Shown here: in pieces, positions 53,218-61,386 of the stretch | Layout: every line of letters begins with the position of its first letter | How positions within the stretch are numbered: position 1 is the stretch's first letter | Assembly (NCBI RefSeq): GCF_050589685.1 | Contig: NZ_JBNGOS010000006.1 | Span: 124,001 to 188,000, forward strand | From: Saccharicrinis sp050589685 | GTDB taxonomy: Bacteria > Bacteroidota > Bacteroidia > Bacteroidales > Marinilabiliaceae | Direction of reading: 5' to 3' | Length of the DNA stretch: 64,000 nt | Translations under genes and position numbers: made by a program | Notes under the pieces: generated by a model | The model's database searches: none | What the model was told of the DNA's origin: nothing | The model's input: the letters and a program-made list of their open reading frames with translations, nothing else

Positions 53218-54747
53218 ATGAAACGTTTAATAAAAAACACGCTACTGTGTCTTGTCTTCTTTTTAGGAGCACAAACTTTATTCGCCCAAACCAAACTTCC
53301 TGCAATATTATCCGATAATATGTGTTTGCAGCAATCGGCCGAGGTGAAAATCTGGGGATGGGATAATCCCGGACAAACAGTTACGGTAAAACCCTCGTGG
53401 GCAAAAGCAGTTAAAACAGAAACGAGCGAAGAAGGTAAATGGCTGGTAAAAATTACTACACCCAAAGCCGGAAAAACTGGAACCATCAAAGTTACCGGTT
53501 CATCGCAAGAAACCATCAACAATATTCTGTTTGGTGAGGTTTGGTTATGTTCGGGGCAGTCGAATATGGAGCGGGCGCTGGGCTTCCGCGCCGGGCAGAA
53601 ACCAATTGTGGGGTTCTACGAAGAAGCACAAAAAGCCAATTACAACAAAATTCGCATGTTTAATGTTCCTAAAGTTCCCTCACAAACTCCGGTTGAGGAT
53701 ATAGAAGGTGAATGGGTGGAATGTACTACAGAAACTGCGCTTAAGTTTTCTGCCGTTGGATTTTTTTATGGAAAGGAGCTTCATGAAAATTTGAATACTC
53801 CGGTTGGATTGATTCAATCAGCCTGGGGCGGAACACCTGTTGAACCATGGACTCCTGAGGAATTTTATACGGAAAAAACACTCGATTTGATAAATAAATT
53901 CGAAAAGAGTGCTGAAGCGGATAGTGCGTATTACTTTCAGGCAGTAAAATATTACAAAGAAGGTATTATAAATATATATCCGAAATATCCGGTTAGCCTG
54001 TCTTACCACCGACGTAAACATGTACACAAGGCAGTTTTGTACAACGGAATGATTTCTCCTTTAATCAATTATTGTATAAAAGGAGCCATTTGGTACCAGG
54101 GCGAATCCAATGTGCCCAACTGGAAGGATTACAAAACGCATTTTCCGAATATGATTAACAGCTGGCGCGAAAAATGGGGCATTGGCGATTTTCCTTTCTA
54201 TTTTGTACAAATAGCCCCTCGGGCTTACGACGATAAATATGGCCAGCCACAAATTGTAGAAGCTCAATGCGAAGCCTTAAAACTGAAAAATACCGGAGTG
54301 GCAGCTACGCAAGACATTGGCGCTGTTTACGACATTCATCCACCACAAAAAAGAGAAGTTGGACGCCGTTTGAGTTTAGTGGCTTTAAATCAAACCTACG
54401 GAAAAACCGATGTGGTTTATCAGGGGCCGGCTTTAAGTTCTTATAAGGCTGAAGGTGAAAAAATGGTGCTGGAATTTGAAACGCCGGGTTCGGAGTTGTA
54501 TTCTTCAGGATTTGCCATTGGTGGTATTTATTCGTTTTATGTGGCCGGAGAGAACAAAATATTTTACCCCGCAAGAGCGAAGCAAGAAGGCAACAAAATT
54601 ATCTTAAATTCAGCAAAAGTGCAACGTCCGGTGGCCGTGCGGTACAACTGGGCTAACAATGCCAACGCCACTTTATTTAACCTACAAGGTTTGCCTGCAC
54701 TGCCTTTCCGTACCGATGATTGGGATGATGTTTTTTATGGAGAGTAA
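53218..54747 (+). CDS. Sialate O-acetylesterase-like (SASA) esterase
   Basis: 509 residues from the ATG at 53218, which opens a normal signal peptide (MKRLIKNTLLCLVFFLGAQTLFAQ is split by an earlier in-frame ATG at 53200 that is equally possible). LPAILSDNMCLQQ and VKIWGWDNPGQTV form the N-terminal beta-domain. The SGNH core has GEVWLCSGQSNMERAL (nucleophile Ser), WGGTPVEPWTP, GAIWYQGESNV and DIHPPQKREVG (Asp-x-His). The C-terminus NATLFNLQGLPALPFRTDDW is typical. The enzyme removes O-acetyl groups; despite its name, substrates in such loci are often other acetylated glycans. It lies 14 bp before the GH95-like gene. Confidence 0.94.
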   Translation: MKRLIKNTLLCLVFFLGAQTLFAQTKLPAILSDNMCLQQSAEVKIWGWDNPGQTVTVKPSWAKAVKTETSEEGKWLVKITTPKAGKTGTIKVTGSSQETINNILFGEVWLCSGQSNMERALGFRAGQKPIVGFYEEAQKANYNKIRMFNVPKVPSQTPVEDIEGEWVECTTETALKFSAVGFFYGKELHENLNTPVGLIQSAWGGTPVEPWTPEEFYTEKTLDLINKFEKSAEADSAYYFQAVKYYKEGIINIYPKYPVSLSYHRRKHVHKAVLYNGMISPLINYCIKGAIWYQGESNVPNWKDYKTHFPNMINSWREKWGIGDFPFYFVQIAPRAYDDKYGQPQIVEAQCEALKLKNTGVAATQDIGAVYDIHPPQKREVGRRLSLVALNQTYGKTDVVYQGPALSSYKAEGEKMVLEFETPGSELYSSGFAIGGIYSFYVAGENKIFYPARAKQEGNKIILNSAKVQRPVAVRYNWANNANATLFNLQGLPALPFRTDDWDDVFYGE

Positions 54748-54761
54748 ATGAATATTGAAAA

Positions 54762-57062
54762 ATGACAAAAAGAGCAGTTGTAATATTACTTACACTATTT
54801 CTTACAAATAGTCTGCGGGCTACCGATCCGGTGGTCGATAAGGTGCACTGGTCCTCCTTCATGGCCCATCATGATATGCTGTGGGATAGCTTGCCAGACA
54901 ATTGGTTTAATGCACCTTTTCTTGGCAATGGGGAACAAGGCACGCTAATGTACAAGCTCGATGAGCAAACTCTGCGATGGGATGTTGGGTGTTCTGCGGC
55001 TCACGATCATCGCCCGGTTGAAAAGGACGATTATTCAGATAAAAACCCTACCGTGCTCAATTGCGGCCGGCATTTTATTGGCCACCTGCAGCTAAAGCTC
55101 CCTGAAGATGTCACCATGGCCCAGTCGCGCCTTTCGCTGTGGGATGCCGAAGCAACAGGTACGCTCAACACCAAAGGAGGTACGCTTGATTGGGCAACAC
55201 TGGTGCACGCCACCGAACCCGTCATGCGTTTCGAGCTGTTGGCCCAGGGCACTCTCAAAGGGGCTAAGCTGGTATATGTGGCTGAGGAGGCGCGCAATCC
55301 CCGCGCGGTGCGTGCCCTGACGTTGAAAAAGCCGGTTGACGAAAAGCGCGTCCCCGCAAACCCTTCGCCAGAATTGACAACGCTCAACGACGGGGTGCAT
55401 ACAGCTGTCCACAACCTCCATGCTGGAGGACAGACCGCCGTCGCCTGGATACAGAAAACAGTGGGCGGAAAAACCCTTCTCTGGCTCAGCGTCAAGCATA
55501 GCTTCCCGAACAAGGACGCCGTAAATCAAGCTGTTGCAGCCGTGCGAAATGCCGCCCGGGCAGACCAGTCGGAATGGGTGCAAGCGCACCGCACCTGGTG
55601 GCACGACTATTATCCGCAAAGTTTTATCTCCACCGGCGATAGCTACTGGGACTCCTTCTATTGGATCCAGCAATACAAACTCGCCTGCGCCACGCGCGAC
55701 AAAGGGTGGATCATCGACAATCAGGGGCCATGGTTGCAACTTACTGCGTGGCCTGCCCTGTGGTGGAACCTGAATGTGCAACTTTCGCATAGTGGGGGAT
55801 ACACGGCCAATCGACGAAGTATGGTGTCGGCTATGAGTCATCGACTTGACATCAATCGCGATAACCTTGCACAAAATGTTGCAGAACCCTACCGCGCCGA
55901 TTCCTATGCCCTCGGCCGTTCAACTTCGGGATGGGATCTCCTGGGTGACGCGGGCCAGCCGGGAGGCCGCGAACCCCTCGATGCAAAAATAGGCCGTGAA
56001 ACCGGGAACCTGTTGTGGGGAATCCACAATGTCGACATGGAATACCGTTATTGGCAGGATACAGATTTGCGAGACAGCGTACTCTATCCTTTGCTTACAC
56101 GTGCTGTGAATTACTACCGACATTTTCTGGTGGAAAATGAAGATGGCCAATTGAGCTTGCCCGAAACCTTCAGTCCCGAATACCGGATAGCCGCTGATTG
56201 TACCTACGATATAGACTTGCTGGGCTGGGGCGTAGGTCGCTTGCTTGAACTGGCAAAAGAAATGAAGCTGTCGCAGAAAGACGAGCCACTGATTCCTGTC
56301 TGGAAAGAAATTCAGGCAAAACTCGTGCCGGTGCACATCGATGAGGAGAGCGGACGAATGATTGGCCGCGACGTTGAGCTGACCGGGCGTCATCGCCACT
56401 GGTCGCACCTGATGGCTATTTATCCTTTGCGAACCCTTACTCCGGAATCGTCGGCAGACCGCGAACTAATTGATCGTAGCCTGACCCACTGGCACAGTTT
56501 CGGGCGGGCAATGGGCTATTCCTTTACGGGTGGTTCGTGTATGGCCTCTCTGCTTGGCGACGGCGAACGGGCCTTTGGATTCCTTAATGGACTGAAGTCG
56601 TTTTTGCAGCCAAATACCTGTTATTACGAAATTGATCACCTGCCTGTGATGGAAACGCCACTACACGGTGCCACCGCGATGCAGGAAATGCTGCTGCAAA
56701 GTTGGGGCGGAAAACTGCGCATTTTCCCGGCAGTGCCAACAGAATGGCCGGATGCTCAGTTTCACCAACTACGCGGCGAAGGTGGTTTTCTGGTTAGTGC
56801 CCGCCGCGAGCAGGGAAAAACAAAATGGGTACTTGTAAAGGCAGAAGCGGGAGGAACTGTAGAAGTGCAAACACAATTGGGAAATGCGAAATGGATTAAC
56901 TCTAAAGGTGTTAAAGTGAGGAACGAGCAAGGAGTTTATACCATCAAAACAGCTCCCGGTGACTGGGTTCTATTCTGGCCAGCCGATCAGGCACAGCCTG
57001 AAACCAGTGTTACTCCTGTTGACCGCAGAGGTGAGGAATATCGATTTGGTCTTACCAACTAG
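54762..57062 (+). CDS. Divergent GH95-like (alpha/alpha)6 glycosidase, GC-rich
   Basis: 766 residues with signal peptide. By-eye alignment to the GH95 protein at 2307 links: WFNAPFLGNGEQGTLMYKLD with LPVGNGRLGAMAFG; WNLNVQ (N336, N338) with TNINTE; FSPEY (E473) with TSPEN; HRHWSHLMAIYPL with HRHNSHLYGLYPG; and MLLQSWGGKLRIFPAVPTEW with MLVQSHEGVIDLLPALPDEW. The GH95 block QIDGTMG, which carries a catalytic Asp, becomes METPLHG, so the base is not conserved in place. The gene is much richer in G+C than its neighbours (35 of 60 bases at 55561-55620 against 24 of 60 at 57841-57900), suggesting acquisition from elsewhere. A close paralogue begins at 63268. Confidence 0.8.
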   Translation: MTKRAVVILLTLFLTNSLRATDPVVDKVHWSSFMAHHDMLWDSLPDNWFNAPFLGNGEQGTLMYKLDEQTLRWDVGCSAAHDHRPVEKDDYSDKNPTVLNCGRHFIGHLQLKLPEDVTMAQSRLSLWDAEATGTLNTKGGTLDWATLVHATEPVMRFELLAQGTLKGAKLVYVAEEARNPRAVRALTLKKPVDEKRVPANPSPELTTLNDGVHTAVHNLHAGGQTAVAWIQKTVGGKTLLWLSVKHSFPNKDAVNQAVAAVRNAARADQSEWVQAHRTWWHDYYPQSFISTGDSYWDSFYWIQQYKLACATRDKGWIIDNQGPWLQLTAWPALWWNLNVQLSHSGGYTANRRSMVSAMSHRLDINRDNLAQNVAEPYRADSYALGRSTSGWDLLGDAGQPGGREPLDAKIGRETGNLLWGIHNVDMEYRYWQDTDLRDSVLYPLLTRAVNYYRHFLVENEDGQLSLPETFSPEYRIAADCTYDIDLLGWGVGRLLELAKEMKLSQKDEPLIPVWKEIQAKLVPVHIDEESGRMIGRDVELTGRHRHWSHLMAIYPLRTLTPESSADRELIDRSLTHWHSFGRAMGYSFTGGSCMASLLGDGERAFGFLNGLKSFLQPNTCYYEIDHLPVMETPLHGATAMQEMLLQSWGGKLRIFPAVPTEWPDAQFHQLRGEGGFLVSARREQGKTKWVLVKAEAGGTVEVQTQLGNAKWINSKGVKVRNEQGVYTIKTAPGDWVLFWPADQAQPETSVTPVDRRGEEYRFGLTN

Positions 57063-57354
57063 TGATTGGTCAGAAAATAGAGCGTTTGAGCTAGAGAGTT
57101 CAAATCCAAGCGAAACACCTGTCACTATTCATCGGGGCAGAAGTTGGGTTTTACAGACAGCCCCAACTGGCTTAATTTGAAGTTTGTTTGGGTTTGGCGC
57201 GAGCATGAGAATCTAAAGGGAAAACAAAGTGTTCGCTGCACATAAGAATTGGAAAAAGCACAGTTTTAGAATACACAGGGGAGAATTCTTGAGGTAAAAA
57301 AAAATTAAAAATGGCAGTTTATATCCCTTATTGAGAACAAACAAAATAAAAAAA
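57063..57354 (+). other. Non-coding gap with possible out-of-frame tail of the GH95-like gene
   Basis: The +1 frame relative to the GH95-like gene stays open to 57180 and has protein-like text (SDWSENRAFELESSN, VTIHRGRSWVLQT). This may be a former C-terminal extension lost by frameshift, or coincidence. From 57181 to 57354 the DNA is AT-rich and I see no gene, terminator or clear promoter. Confidence 0.35.
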
Positions 57355-59514
57355 ATGAATATAAAACCACAACTGATTTTTATTTTGGCGATTGTATTTT
57401 TGGGGGGATGTCAACCAGAGCAAACGGAGACGAAAGACCCAACAGTTGCTGACATTACAGGAAAAGTTGAATCTCTTATAGATCAGATGACGCTGGATGA
57501 GAAGATTGCACAGATGACACAAGATGTGCCGGCAAACAAAAGGTTAGGTATTCCTTTTATGAAATTTGGCGAAGCATTACATGGTTTATGGTTTAATGGC
57601 GTTACGGTTTACCCACAGGCAATTGCCAATGGGTCTACCTGGGATCCGGAATTAATAAAAAAAATGGCTTCACAAACGGCATTGGAAGCCCGCGCTCTAA
57701 ATATTACACACTGCTATTCGCCTAATCTGGATGTCATATCAGGCGACCCTCGCTACGGAAGAGTCGAAGAATCTTTCGGAGAAGACCCCTATTTGGTGGC
57801 ACGCATGGGGGTTGCTTTTATACAGGGAATGCAAGGTATGGGAGAGGAACAATTTGACGAAAACCATATTATGGCAACGGCAAAGCATTTTGTTGGTTAC
57901 CCCGAAAACCAACGTGGTATAAACGCAGGTTTTAGCGATATGTCGGAGCGCCGTTTACGCGAAGTGTACCTTCCGCCATTTGAGGCAGCGGTAAAAGAAG
58001 CCCAAATTGGTAGTATAATGCCCGGACACCAGGATTTTAATGGTGTACCTTGTCATATGAATTCCTGGTTGCTTAATGATATATTGCGAAAGGAGCTTGG
58101 CTTTGATGGTTTTATTGTTTCTGACAATAACGATGTGGGAAGACTTGAAACGATGCATTTTATTCCTGAGACCAGAACAAAAGCAGCCATTCTTGGGCTT
58201 AAAGCTGGTGTGGATATGGATTTGGTGCTGGATAAATCCCTTGCGCTTTCCTCCTATCGTTCTTCCATCTTAAAAGATACCTTGGAACAAAACCCTGACT
58301 TGATTAAATATATTGATCGCTCTGTATCACGCATTTTAACAGCAAAATACAAGTTGGGTTTGTTTGCTTCTTCGGGCAATGAATTTAAAACTGACACCGT
58401 TGTTAGTCGGACTGAGCATCAGGACTTTGCTCAGGAAATGGCAGAAAAAGCCATCGTATTATTAAAAAATGAGGATGATTTGTTACCCCTCGATATGGCA
58501 AGGCTTAAGTCGTTAGCGGTTATTGGCCCCAATGCACATCAACTTAAACCTAAAAGTGGCACCTATTCATTATTAGGTGGATATTCCGGCCTACCCCCTT
58601 ATTATGTCTCTGTTTTAGATGGATTAACTAAAAAAGTAGATGGAAAAGTAAAAATAAATTATGCCCAGGGATGTGACTTACAAGGAGAATCCAGAGCAGG
58701 TTTTTCACAAGCCATAGCAGCAGCAAAAAAATCCGATGCTGTAATACTTGTCGTTGGAGGTTCCCGCAGAACATGTGGAGAAGGCGAAGACCGTGACGAT
58801 CTTGATTTAACAGGTGTTCAAAATGAATTGGTTGAGGCTATCCATAAAACGGGTAAGCCCATTATTGTAGTGCTTATTAATGGTCGTCCTTTAAGTATTA
58901 ACTACATTGCTGAGAACATACCTTCAGTTCTTGAAACGTGGTATTTAGGTATGCGCTCTGGTGATGCTGTCGCAAATGTCATTTTTGGAGATGTTAACCC
59001 GGGAGGAAAATTAACCGTTTCATTTGCTCGATCCGTTGGACAAGTACCTGTCACTTATTTGGAGCGTCCCGATTTTGTGGGTCATGGCAAAGGTCGTTAT
59101 AAATACAGCGATAAATCTCCATTGTTCCCATTTGGGTATGGTTTAAGTTATACCACTTTTGAGTATGGAAATCCCGTATTAGCGAAATCGGTCATACAAG
59201 CAGGTGGTGCCACTACGGTGTCAGTGGATGTTACAAATACCGGAATGCGGCCTGGCGATGAAGTGGTGCAAATGTATATACGCGACGATTATGCCTCCGT
59301 GGGCCGTTACTTAAAAATGCTGAAGGGATTTAAGCGTATTAGCCTAAAACCAGGTGAAACCCAAAAGGTGGAGTTTGAATTAAATTCGGAGAATCTCGCA
59401 GTTTTAACACAGGACATGAACAAGGTTGTAGAACCTGGAACATTCACGGTTTCTGTTGGCGCTTCTTCGAGAACAGAAGATTTAAAGACGGTAACACTTA
59501 CGGTTGTTAAGTAA
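57355..59514 (+). CDS. GH3 beta-glycosidase lipoprotein (xylosidase/glucosidase type)
   Basis: 719 residues from the ATG at 57355, which creates the signal peptide and lipobox FLGGC (C19); the in-frame TTG at 57331 is rejected. Domains: TIM-like barrel (about 35-330) with the KH pair in TAKHFVGY (K177-H178) and the nucleophile in FDGFIVSDNND (D257, here SDNND rather than the common SDW); alpha/beta sandwich (about 360-560) with EMAEKAIVLLKNEDDLLPL and GGSRRTCGEGEDRDDLDL; and a C-terminal fibronectin-III-like domain (EVVQMYIRDDYASVGR, LKGFKRISLKPGE). GH3 exo-enzymes release terminal beta-xylose, glucose or arabinose. It lies 292 bp after the GH95-like gene. Confidence 0.94.
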   Translation: MNIKPQLIFILAIVFLGGCQPEQTETKDPTVADITGKVESLIDQMTLDEKIAQMTQDVPANKRLGIPFMKFGEALHGLWFNGVTVYPQAIANGSTWDPELIKKMASQTALEARALNITHCYSPNLDVISGDPRYGRVEESFGEDPYLVARMGVAFIQGMQGMGEEQFDENHIMATAKHFVGYPENQRGINAGFSDMSERRLREVYLPPFEAAVKEAQIGSIMPGHQDFNGVPCHMNSWLLNDILRKELGFDGFIVSDNNDVGRLETMHFIPETRTKAAILGLKAGVDMDLVLDKSLALSSYRSSILKDTLEQNPDLIKYIDRSVSRILTAKYKLGLFASSGNEFKTDTVVSRTEHQDFAQEMAEKAIVLLKNEDDLLPLDMARLKSLAVIGPNAHQLKPKSGTYSLLGGYSGLPPYYVSVLDGLTKKVDGKVKINYAQGCDLQGESRAGFSQAIAAAKKSDAVILVVGGSRRTCGEGEDRDDLDLTGVQNELVEAIHKTGKPIIVVLINGRPLSINYIAENIPSVLETWYLGMRSGDAVANVIFGDVNPGGKLTVSFARSVGQVPVTYLERPDFVGHGKGRYKYSDKSPLFPFGYGLSYTTFEYGNPVLAKSVIQAGGATTVSVDVTNTGMRPGDEVVQMYIRDDYASVGRYLKMLKGFKRISLKPGETQKVEFELNSENLAVLTQDMNKVVEPGTFTVSVGASSRTEDLKTVTLTVVK

Positions 59515-59608
59515 GTATAATGCGGGCAACTTTGAAATTTCAAAAAGAAAGGGCTTTCCGGAAAAATATTTATAATAATGACTTAAATAGATTTTTTATT
59601 AAAACGAA

Positions 59609-59707
59609 ATGAACCTCAAAGCTTTTTTTTTGATTTTAGCGGTCACCGTTTCCGCATATTCTCATTCAGAAAAACAAACACAGAACCTAAATATTAAAAT
59701 TCAATGA
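59609..59707 (+). pseudogene. Relict 5' end of a sulfatase gene (33 codons)
   Basis: A mini-ORF reading MNLKAFFLILAVTVSA, YSHS, EKQTQNLNIKIQ then stop. It lines up residue for residue with the start of the sulfatase at 61387 (MNYKTLFFPILAVLVSA, CSTV, EKQTEKPNIIII). The DNA is also similar, for example GATTTTAGCGGTC and GAAAAACAAACA are shared. The lipobox Cys has become Tyr and homology stops before the calcium block. The stop overlaps, by ATGA, an in-frame ATG at 59704 of the next gene. It looks like the remnant of a duplicated or deleted sulfatase. Confidence 0.75.
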
Positions 59708-59742
59708 GAATTACATCGAATACAAACGAAATAAATAATAAT

Positions 59743-61374
59743 ATGAAAGACATAGCTTTATTGGTATTGGTAGCATTTCTTTTTACTTTTTGTCAAGCAG
59801 ATAGGCCGGAAAACAAACCTGAATTACGCTATACTGATAATGCCAAGTCCTGGTATAATCGTAAAACTGGTGTAACTAAGTATTTAATTGAGATTGCCAA
59901 TGGAAATCCCAAAGCTGCCATTGAACATGCCAACAAACAAGGAATTGATGCAGAGGCTTGTTTTGTGAAAGCATTGGCCTTTGCCCGAATGGGAAATGCC
60001 GACTCGGCCATGGCAAACGTGCATAAGTCGCTAAATTGGGGCTTAAGTATCGACCGCTACCAAGGTCCTCACGAAATGCTTGTTTCTTTAAATAAGTTAC
60101 CCCAGTTCAAGAAATTTATTAAAAAGAATGGGACAACAATCGTTCATGGTCCAATGATTGGGCATACTACTTCAAGCACTGCAAAAATTTGGTTGCGTAC
60201 ATCTCATACATCAAAAGCCCAAATTGTTTTAAGCGAGAATAGAAGTTTCGACAATGAGATTTTGACTGCAGAAGTACAAACAAGTGGAGATTCAGAGTAT
60301 ACTGCAAAACTTGATGCTAAAGGCCTCATGGCAAAAACTACCTATTTCTACAAAGTAAAGATTGATGGTAAAATTCAAGATAAAGTTTACGAATTTACAA
60401 CACAAGCTGTGGAAGGGCAGCCCGGCGAAACTACCGTAGCTTTTGGTGGTGGTGCCGCTTACATTCCCTGGCACTCGTACATGTGGAATACATTGAAATC
60501 GCATAATTTAAATGCAATGCTGTTATTGGGCGACAATGTTTATATCGACTATCCGGAGAACGCTGAAATTCAAAGGTACTGTTATTTTCGAAGGCAAAGT
60601 AAACCCGAGTTTCGTGATTTTTCATCGGGGACACCAATCCTTTCAATTTGGGATGACCACGATTTTGGCGATAACGATGAGTTTGGTGGAAAGGAAATTG
60701 ATTCACCGAAATGGAAACGTCCGGTTTTTGAAGTTTTCCGAAATCAGTTTGCCAATCCCTATTATGGAGGTGGTGATAAAAATCCCGGTATATGGTACGA
60801 TTTTCAAATGGCCGATATCGATTTCTTCATGTTGGACTGCCGTTACTATCGTGAACCTTCTAGTGCAGATGGAAATATCAAAGATCCGCAAATGTTGGGT
60901 CCTGTTCAATTAAAATGGTTAAAGGAAAAACTACTGGCATCGAAAGGGACATTTAAGGTAATTGTTTCCAGCGTTCCTTGGGCATATGGTGCTAAAGCAG
61001 GTATGGCCGGGCGATTCGATACCTGGCGTGGATATAAAAAAGAACGCAAGGAGATTTTCGATTTCCTGGCTGAAAATAAAATTGAAGGCGTTGTGCTTCT
61101 GTCTGCCGACCGACACCGCAGCGACTTATGGAAAATTGAGCGCGAAAACGGTTACCCATTATATGAAATGGAAAGTTCGAAACTGATAAATACACACACG
61201 CATGATTGTATGGACGACCCTGAAAGAATATTGTGCTACCGTGAAAAATGTTCGTTTGGGAAGCTTATCTTCAATACAACATCATCTGATCCAACGCTGC
61301 GATACGAAATATGGAGTATTGACAACGAAAAAGTGGAGGCGTACACAATCAAGCTCAGCGAGCTAAAACATTAA
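59743..61374 (+). CDS. PhoD-like metallophosphatase with N-terminal helical-repeat domain
   Basis: 543 residues from the ATG at 59743 (signal peptide MKDIALLVLVAFLFTFC; the ATG at 59704 adds an Asn-rich leader). Residues of about 30-125 look like TPR-type helices (NGNPKAAIEHANKQGIDAEA, FARMGNADSAMANVHKSL). Residues of about 135-222 match the PhoD N-terminal beta-domain (GPMIGHTTSSTAKIWLRT). The metallophosphatase core has LLLGDNVYIDY, WDDHDFGDND, FFMLDCRYYREP and SADRHRSDLW. PhoD enzymes are calcium/iron phosphodiesterases or phosphatases. Its position between a sulfatase relict and a sulfatase suggests that it acts on the same glycan, perhaps on phosphate or another ester; that is inference. 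Confidence 0.9.
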   Translation: MKDIALLVLVAFLFTFCQADRPENKPELRYTDNAKSWYNRKTGVTKYLIEIANGNPKAAIEHANKQGIDAEACFVKALAFARMGNADSAMANVHKSLNWGLSIDRYQGPHEMLVSLNKLPQFKKFIKKNGTTIVHGPMIGHTTSSTAKIWLRTSHTSKAQIVLSENRSFDNEILTAEVQTSGDSEYTAKLDAKGLMAKTTYFYKVKIDGKIQDKVYEFTTQAVEGQPGETTVAFGGGAAYIPWHSYMWNTLKSHNLNAMLLLGDNVYIDYPENAEIQRYCYFRRQSKPEFRDFSSGTPILSIWDDHDFGDNDEFGGKEIDSPKWKRPVFEVFRNQFANPYYGGGDKNPGIWYDFQMADIDFFMLDCRYYREPSSADGNIKDPQMLGPVQLKWLKEKLLASKGTFKVIVSSVPWAYGAKAGMAGRFDTWRGYKKERKEIFDFLAENKIEGVVLLSADRHRSDLWKIERENGYPLYEMESSKLINTHTHDCMDDPERILCYREKCSFGKLIFNTTSSDPTLRYEIWSIDNEKVEAYTIKLSELKH

Positions 61375-61386
61375 ATTAAAACAAAA

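Noticed and set aside
55092..55874. Long antisense open frame (260 codons, minus strand) within the GH95-like gene
   Set aside because: High G+C removes stop codons from the opposite strand; the plus-strand frame has clear family motifs and the antisense product has none.
57331..57354. TTG start extending GH3 by 8 residues
   Set aside because: The ATG at 57355 gives a normal lipoprotein signal peptide; the extension is Lys/Asn-rich.
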